The notes beneath the pieces were generated by a model that worked only from the letters and a program-made list of their open reading frames with translations, had not been told where the DNA came from and did no database searches. A DNA stretch of 64,000 bases from Sambucus nigra (Eukaryota > Streptophyta > Magnoliopsida > Dipsacales > Adoxaceae): NCBI GenBank assembly GCA_949130495.1, contig OX422218.1:43098651-43162650 (forward strand), given 5' to 3'. Positions 59,521 through 64,000 of the stretch are shown here, piece by piece. The translations under genes were made by a program, and so were the position numbers. Positions within the stretch are counted from its first letter, which is position 1. Each line of letters starts with the position of its first letter.

Positions 59521-61653
59521 TGAAGATTATCAAACCCATATACGACAATTCTTTAAGTATAAATCGTGTGGACAAGTCATTCAATGTAAAACATCCAATT
59601 TCAGCATCAATCCCCAAAGCCCATTCGGCCAAACAAACACCTTCAAGACGCAAATATCTTATTAAGTATCCAATAGAATTCCGAAGAATATCCATATTAC
59701 AACCCATTTACAAACACCTTCAAGACACATAATGATTAAATGCACAACTTCAACCATATTTAAAGTCGAAATACCAAAACTCAAGCAATTCCATATACGA
59801 ATATCATCCGAATACCTATATTCGAAAACCTACACATTAGTTGATCTGTGGTGGCCAGAGTCAGTTTAACAGCAGGTGGGTAGGCTGCCGGAGTTTCTGT
59901 AGCAGCAGGTGAGCCATGTGTACATTTCTTTGTGCATTTCATGGAATCTCCTTTGATATGGAACACCGAGAAGAAGGAAATGTTGAGAGAAAGGAAAGTG
60001 AAAAAAAAATAGAAACACCACCTTGAGGTGTTATAAAACTAATCAAATTTTATACCTCAATACAGCTATGAATGATCGACCCTCTACGACCAACCATGTA
60101 GTTACTCACGACAGTGAGTGCCCCATAACTTCAATCCCAACCCTAAATATGTGCATCCTCACTTATGTAAAAATGAATTGTACTACTTCAAACTCTTAAT
60201 AATATCATTAATCTCTTTCTTAGAAGAGCATATGCCGACACCCCTCTCTCAGCCCATATTGTTTGTATTGCTTAACTTGCCATGAGCCTGCTGCAAAGGT
60301 TCCATTTATTTTTCTCTTCTCATCCATGATCATCCTGAACTTCTTAGTCTGAGCAATTAGAGACCTAAATTGACATATCCAGTGGGCACGATCTGTTTAG
60401 GGGAAGGTCATTCATCAATAGTATTCACTTCTTTGGATGGAAGGCACAACAGGAGAATGTGGTTGTTGGAGGACACTCAACGGGTCCAAATGAACCATTA
60501 CACATGCTCCTATGAACTCTATGTGCATGTACCGAAAGTCAGCAATAACGAACACATGGTAGGAAAGAAGAAGATATGGCTTAATAATAACAGAGAATTC
60601 ATGAACAAACATAAGGGAATATGCTCCTATGAATTAATATGCATACACGCATTGAAGTACAACAAAACCCTCATATGAAGGCTTAATAAGGGTTGTTTCA
60701 TGTTGACTAATATCACCTCTACACACATGTTTTTACAAAGAGAAAAAAAAAACTAATGAAACAGTGGTATGTATTGTCCCTCCTCTATAAGGTCTAAAAG
60801 ATAAAAAAGGAAAATAATAGTTCACAATGTAAAAAACATTTATAGAATGAACCACTAAAGCATATGAAATAAGAGAAATGTCTTTTCAAACACACAACAT
60901 AAAAAAATAGACCTTAAATACTACATTAAAACTAAATGGCAGTTTTCAAGAAAGTGATAAAACGTATCAAGAACTTTTAACTTACCCAGAGATCTCCACT
61001 TTCTTATGGATTCCATATCATTAAAGACCTTTACTATCTGAAAAAAAGAGGGTTTGTACACTATTAGAGAAGTGTCAGACTTCATATGTGTGTTGGAGAA
61101 CCATAAAATTTAACATTTGAAAGAAAGTAAAATAAACCAAAAATCTATTTGAAGCTTGAAGTAAGACTAAAAATATACATGATATCATATTCTAATGTAT
61201 GAATGTCAATTTATTATGTTGTCTGCACAATTCCACACAATAAAAAAATGAAATGTACGACTTGAAGAAGAATCTACACCACCATTAACTCTCAATCCCC
61301 ACCGCTGCACTGGATTAAAGACCCCCGCATTATGTAAATGAACTAATACGCGCTACTGGAAAAATAGCAAACAATATGCTTGTTTGCGACATAAATCAGG
61401 GCAGCAGGTATGATTATCCAACATGAGGCAGGGCAGCATCAGCATGTAAATAGACAAATTATTTAAGATATAAGATAGAAGTACAATGGCAGCAAACACA
61501 TCCATGGAGTTAGGTTAAAAGAAACAGTGTTAACAGGAGAGTTAATACCATGCGCAAGATCCCAATGAGAACGGACGCGTGCCACGAATGTCAAATTTTC
61601 GGTGATGGTAGCGTCCGGAGATGATCCAAAGGCCTTGTTAGTTCGATGTTGGT

Positions 61654-61776
61654 TTATGCCTCATACTCATCTTTGTCTTGGGCCTCCGAGTTCGCTTGGA
61701 TATTGGCCTTCACCGCTGCTTCAGACTGGGCCTCGACATCGGATTCGGACTCGAATTCTGCTTGGGCTTCATCCAT
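61654..61776 (-). CDS. Short acidic Ala/Glu/Gln-rich open frame (40 aa)
   Basis: From ATG at 61776 to TAA at 61654 the frame encodes a strongly biased peptide of mostly Glu, Ala, Gln, Ser and Asp with helix-forming spacing (EAQAEFESESDVEAQSEAA inside). The frame is open upstream to about 61791. Base composition is much less AT-rich than the neighbourhood, as in a captured host exon. A longer plus-strand frame overlaps it (61602-61871) but is Pro/Leu/Arg-rich, as expected of its shadow. I cannot assign a family. Confidence 0.3.
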   Translation of the reverse strand: MDEAQAEFESESDVEAQSEAAVKANIQANSEAQDKDEYEA

Positions 61777-62049
61777 GGCCTTGGCCTCAAACACCAACAC
61801 TTGAGTTCAACGCTTTTGTCCCTATAAAAAAATGTCACGTGTATTATTGTAAAGACAAATATACATATTGAAAAGTAGTCTTGTTTCTCTAGTGAGAGCA
61901 GCATATGTTTCTGATGAAAACCAATTCAGATGGTGAGACATGCATTTTAATCTTAAAATTAGCTGTTGTCATTATCTGTAATCTCTAATATATCAGCTAA
62001 GAAGCCCCATCCCTCTTGTGGATATTCACACCAACGCATGAGTAGCGCA

Positions 62050-62133
62050 ACCTGAGTTCAGCGTTTACTTCTCAAACACCAATACATGAGTTCAACACTC
62101 ACTTCTCAAATGCCAACACCTGAGTTCAACACA
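62050..62133. repeat. About 37-bp direct repeat, 2.5 copies
   Basis: CTGAGTTCARC followed by ACTTCTCAAA and CCAAYAC recurs at about 62051, 62087 and 62121. A related piece lies at 61790-61812, next to the acidic frame. Confidence 0.7.
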
Positions 62134-64000
62134 AATTGACAAAAGGAATTAAAAGATAGCAAATGAACAACCGTGCTGATATGAGCGCCCAAATGATTCA
62201 ATCCTAAATAAAATCAGTTAGTTAGTGTCTGTTCTTTGTGTGAACAAATGAGTCACTACTACAGGCATATATGTGGTGAGATAACTGAAAGAAGGGTGAA
62301 ATATTGTTATTGTTTATGAACCAATTATGGAAATTAGAACAACAAAGTTGTAATAAGATGAAACAGGTTAAGAAGAAGGAAATTATTACCACATCATCGG
62401 TGACACCAATTATCACCATCCGTACTACCCCATAAATGATATATATGCAGCTACAATGACTCTCAATTTACCTTAGATGACAGGGGACTGGATCTTGGAT
62501 GTAATTTTCACCTGATTGCCAATAAGCAATTCCTAGATTGACAATGAAGTTCACAATAGCTTAAAGCCTATCGCTTCTGCTACAAATCAACCGTCATATA
62601 TTTAAAGGCAATGTTTGTTGAAATGGGAGTACTACTATGTAGTCTGCTCAGTTATGCATTTCAAGATCGAACCAAATATAGTATCGAATATCAATAGCTC
62701 AAAATCTAGTATGGGAAGCAATTAGGTACCCTTTTTATAAGTAATCATAATCATATTTGATAAATGAATCTTGTTGAAATAAAATACATTCTCAAATATT
62801 ATTACCATGTGTCTTCAGGTTTGATACCCTTGGTGTGGGTGACATTCTTTGATACTAAAACAAAAGTTAGATTGGTGTATAAACAAAAAGAGTAGTGTAG
62901 AATTTTACATGCATAAACCAAAAAATAAAGTCAAATATTACATGTTTCTTCTAGGACTAATCTATAAGTTGGGTTTGATTCCCCTCTGTGGTACTATATC
63001 ATTTCTTTGATCAGAAATGGATTTATATTCAGCACAAAACATCCAAAAATAGAATATCAGTATTAAGATAAAAAAAACTGATAAAACTTATGTAACAAGA
63101 CAAATATTGAGATAAAATTGATCCCAAAACTGATAAAACAATATAATAGGTACTAAAAATCCCAAAACTGACTTCCCCCAATTCGATCAGACCTTTTATA
63201 GTAGACTACTATAAATAAGACTAATACACAAATATAAACATAAAATTAAAAACATTAGACATATACTAAACATCCCAAAATTTAAAACATGAGAGTAATA
63301 CACTAATAACATTTTTAGATTAGAGAACAGAGACTAATATACTGAGGTTTGTAAGAAATAAGTAGGAAAAAAGTTCAATAAATATGCGTTTAACAATGCC
63401 ATAGAATGTATTCATACTAATAAAAAAATGACAGCATAACTTTTGAAACAATGAAAGTTTTAGATGGAGGAAATAGAAATATGACAAAGCACACGATGTA
63501 GTCATACGAATAAAAACATCGTCAGAACATGTATTCTGTTTCAACAGAGTGATATTTCACCGCACCTCCTCATCGACTCTTCTAATCGATGCTCTCGTGT
63601 TTGATACACAGGTCAGCTAACACGATAACAACTATAGGCTGTTGGTACACCTTGTACATCTTCTTTTGTCTCACTGTATTTTTGTTTCTATTTACATTGT
63701 ATGCTGCTGGTCCACTGATCCGCGTTTTAATAAGATATGTTATGTTTCATGTAAAGAAAAAATTATTACGTTTGCTGACAAAATACAGAACATGTCCCCA
63801 ATAATAGTAAGCGGGAAATTTGCTCAAAAAAATGAAATAATACTTATTGAGCAACTCAAAATGAAATGCAGCATACCTCATGTTTTGCATTATTGCAGAA
63901 CATAGGTCAGAATTCCTTGTTATTCTACACCACGCATGCTTTTTAAGAGAAGAGATTTTGAACACGGAGCATATTACCATTTCATCCAACATTAGTTCAA

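Larger units (their letters stand above)
59521..64000. other. AT-rich stretch, possible Helitron interior; no recognised gene
   Basis: Several open frames of 60-100 codons occur (for example 60370-60678 plus, 63642-63905 plus) but none has a known motif. The 60370 frame contains a degenerate internal duplication (CCTATGAA...TATGCAT-like, about 60502 and 60618). The 61560-61830 part is markedly less AT-rich and looks exonic. The rest is intron-like. Confidence 0.4.

Noticed and set aside
1..64000. Intact host gene, rRNA or organelle insertion
   Set aside because: No long multi-exon homology, rRNA motif or organelle gene was recognised anywhere in the window. Exon-like islands remain unassigned.

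Overview
This is nuclear DNA from a flowering plant, probably a dicot. It is AT-rich, has many long (TA)n tracts, and is built almost entirely of nested LTR retrotransposons of the Ty3/gypsy chromovirus type. These have very long LTRs (about 2.9-3.7 kb), TG...CA ends, 5-bp target-site duplications (TSDs) and a primer site for initiator-Met tRNA. Rolling-circle (Helitron) termini and anonymous AT-rich sequence fill the rest. I found no intact host gene and cannot name the species from the sequence.

Layout. 1-1775: LTR of family D, minus strand, cut by the window edge. 3453-7084: solo LTR of family B with TSD tctca. 9458-12755: plus-strand family D LTR followed by a primer site and a short internal stub. 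15843: terminal hairpin and CTAG of a minus-strand Helitron. 17751-40423: family B element on the minus strand, with no recognisable gag-pol. Inside it lies a second B-type LTR on the plus strand (23004-35920), which is itself split by a family A2 element on the minus strand (24377-33791, TSD tatca) that keeps only a gag-protease pseudogene. 42232-56080: a 1.05-kb sequence tandemly triplicated. Its third unit is split by the best-preserved element, family A (45196-55909, TSD gagcc), which has gag, protease, RT, RNase H, integrase and chromodomain in order in one frame but broken by stops and one frameshift. 56081-64000: AT-rich sequence with Helitron-type termini at 57771, about 59344 and 59386.

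How the parts work together. In the complete element the order is LTR, tRNA-iMet primer site, gag-pol, polypurine tract, LTR, as for a chromodomain-targeted retrotransposon. It is dead now. The LTRs of all four families are largely dissimilar but share the same short modules in the same order in the transcribed leader: a GC-type splice-donor-like AGGCAAGT, a block of short palindromes (seen in A, A2 and B, not in D) whose sequence differs between lineages, a hairpin containing GCTCTGA that is complementary to the primer site, a 22-nt hairpin with covarying stem bases, and TTTTCGACAGTGATGCTA close to the LTR end. Family A also has a strong splice acceptor directly at the gag start codon. I infer a retrovirus-like leader: palindromes for RNA dimerisation and a primer site that are kept only in unspliced genomic RNA. 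This is the most interesting signal in the window and is a hypothesis.
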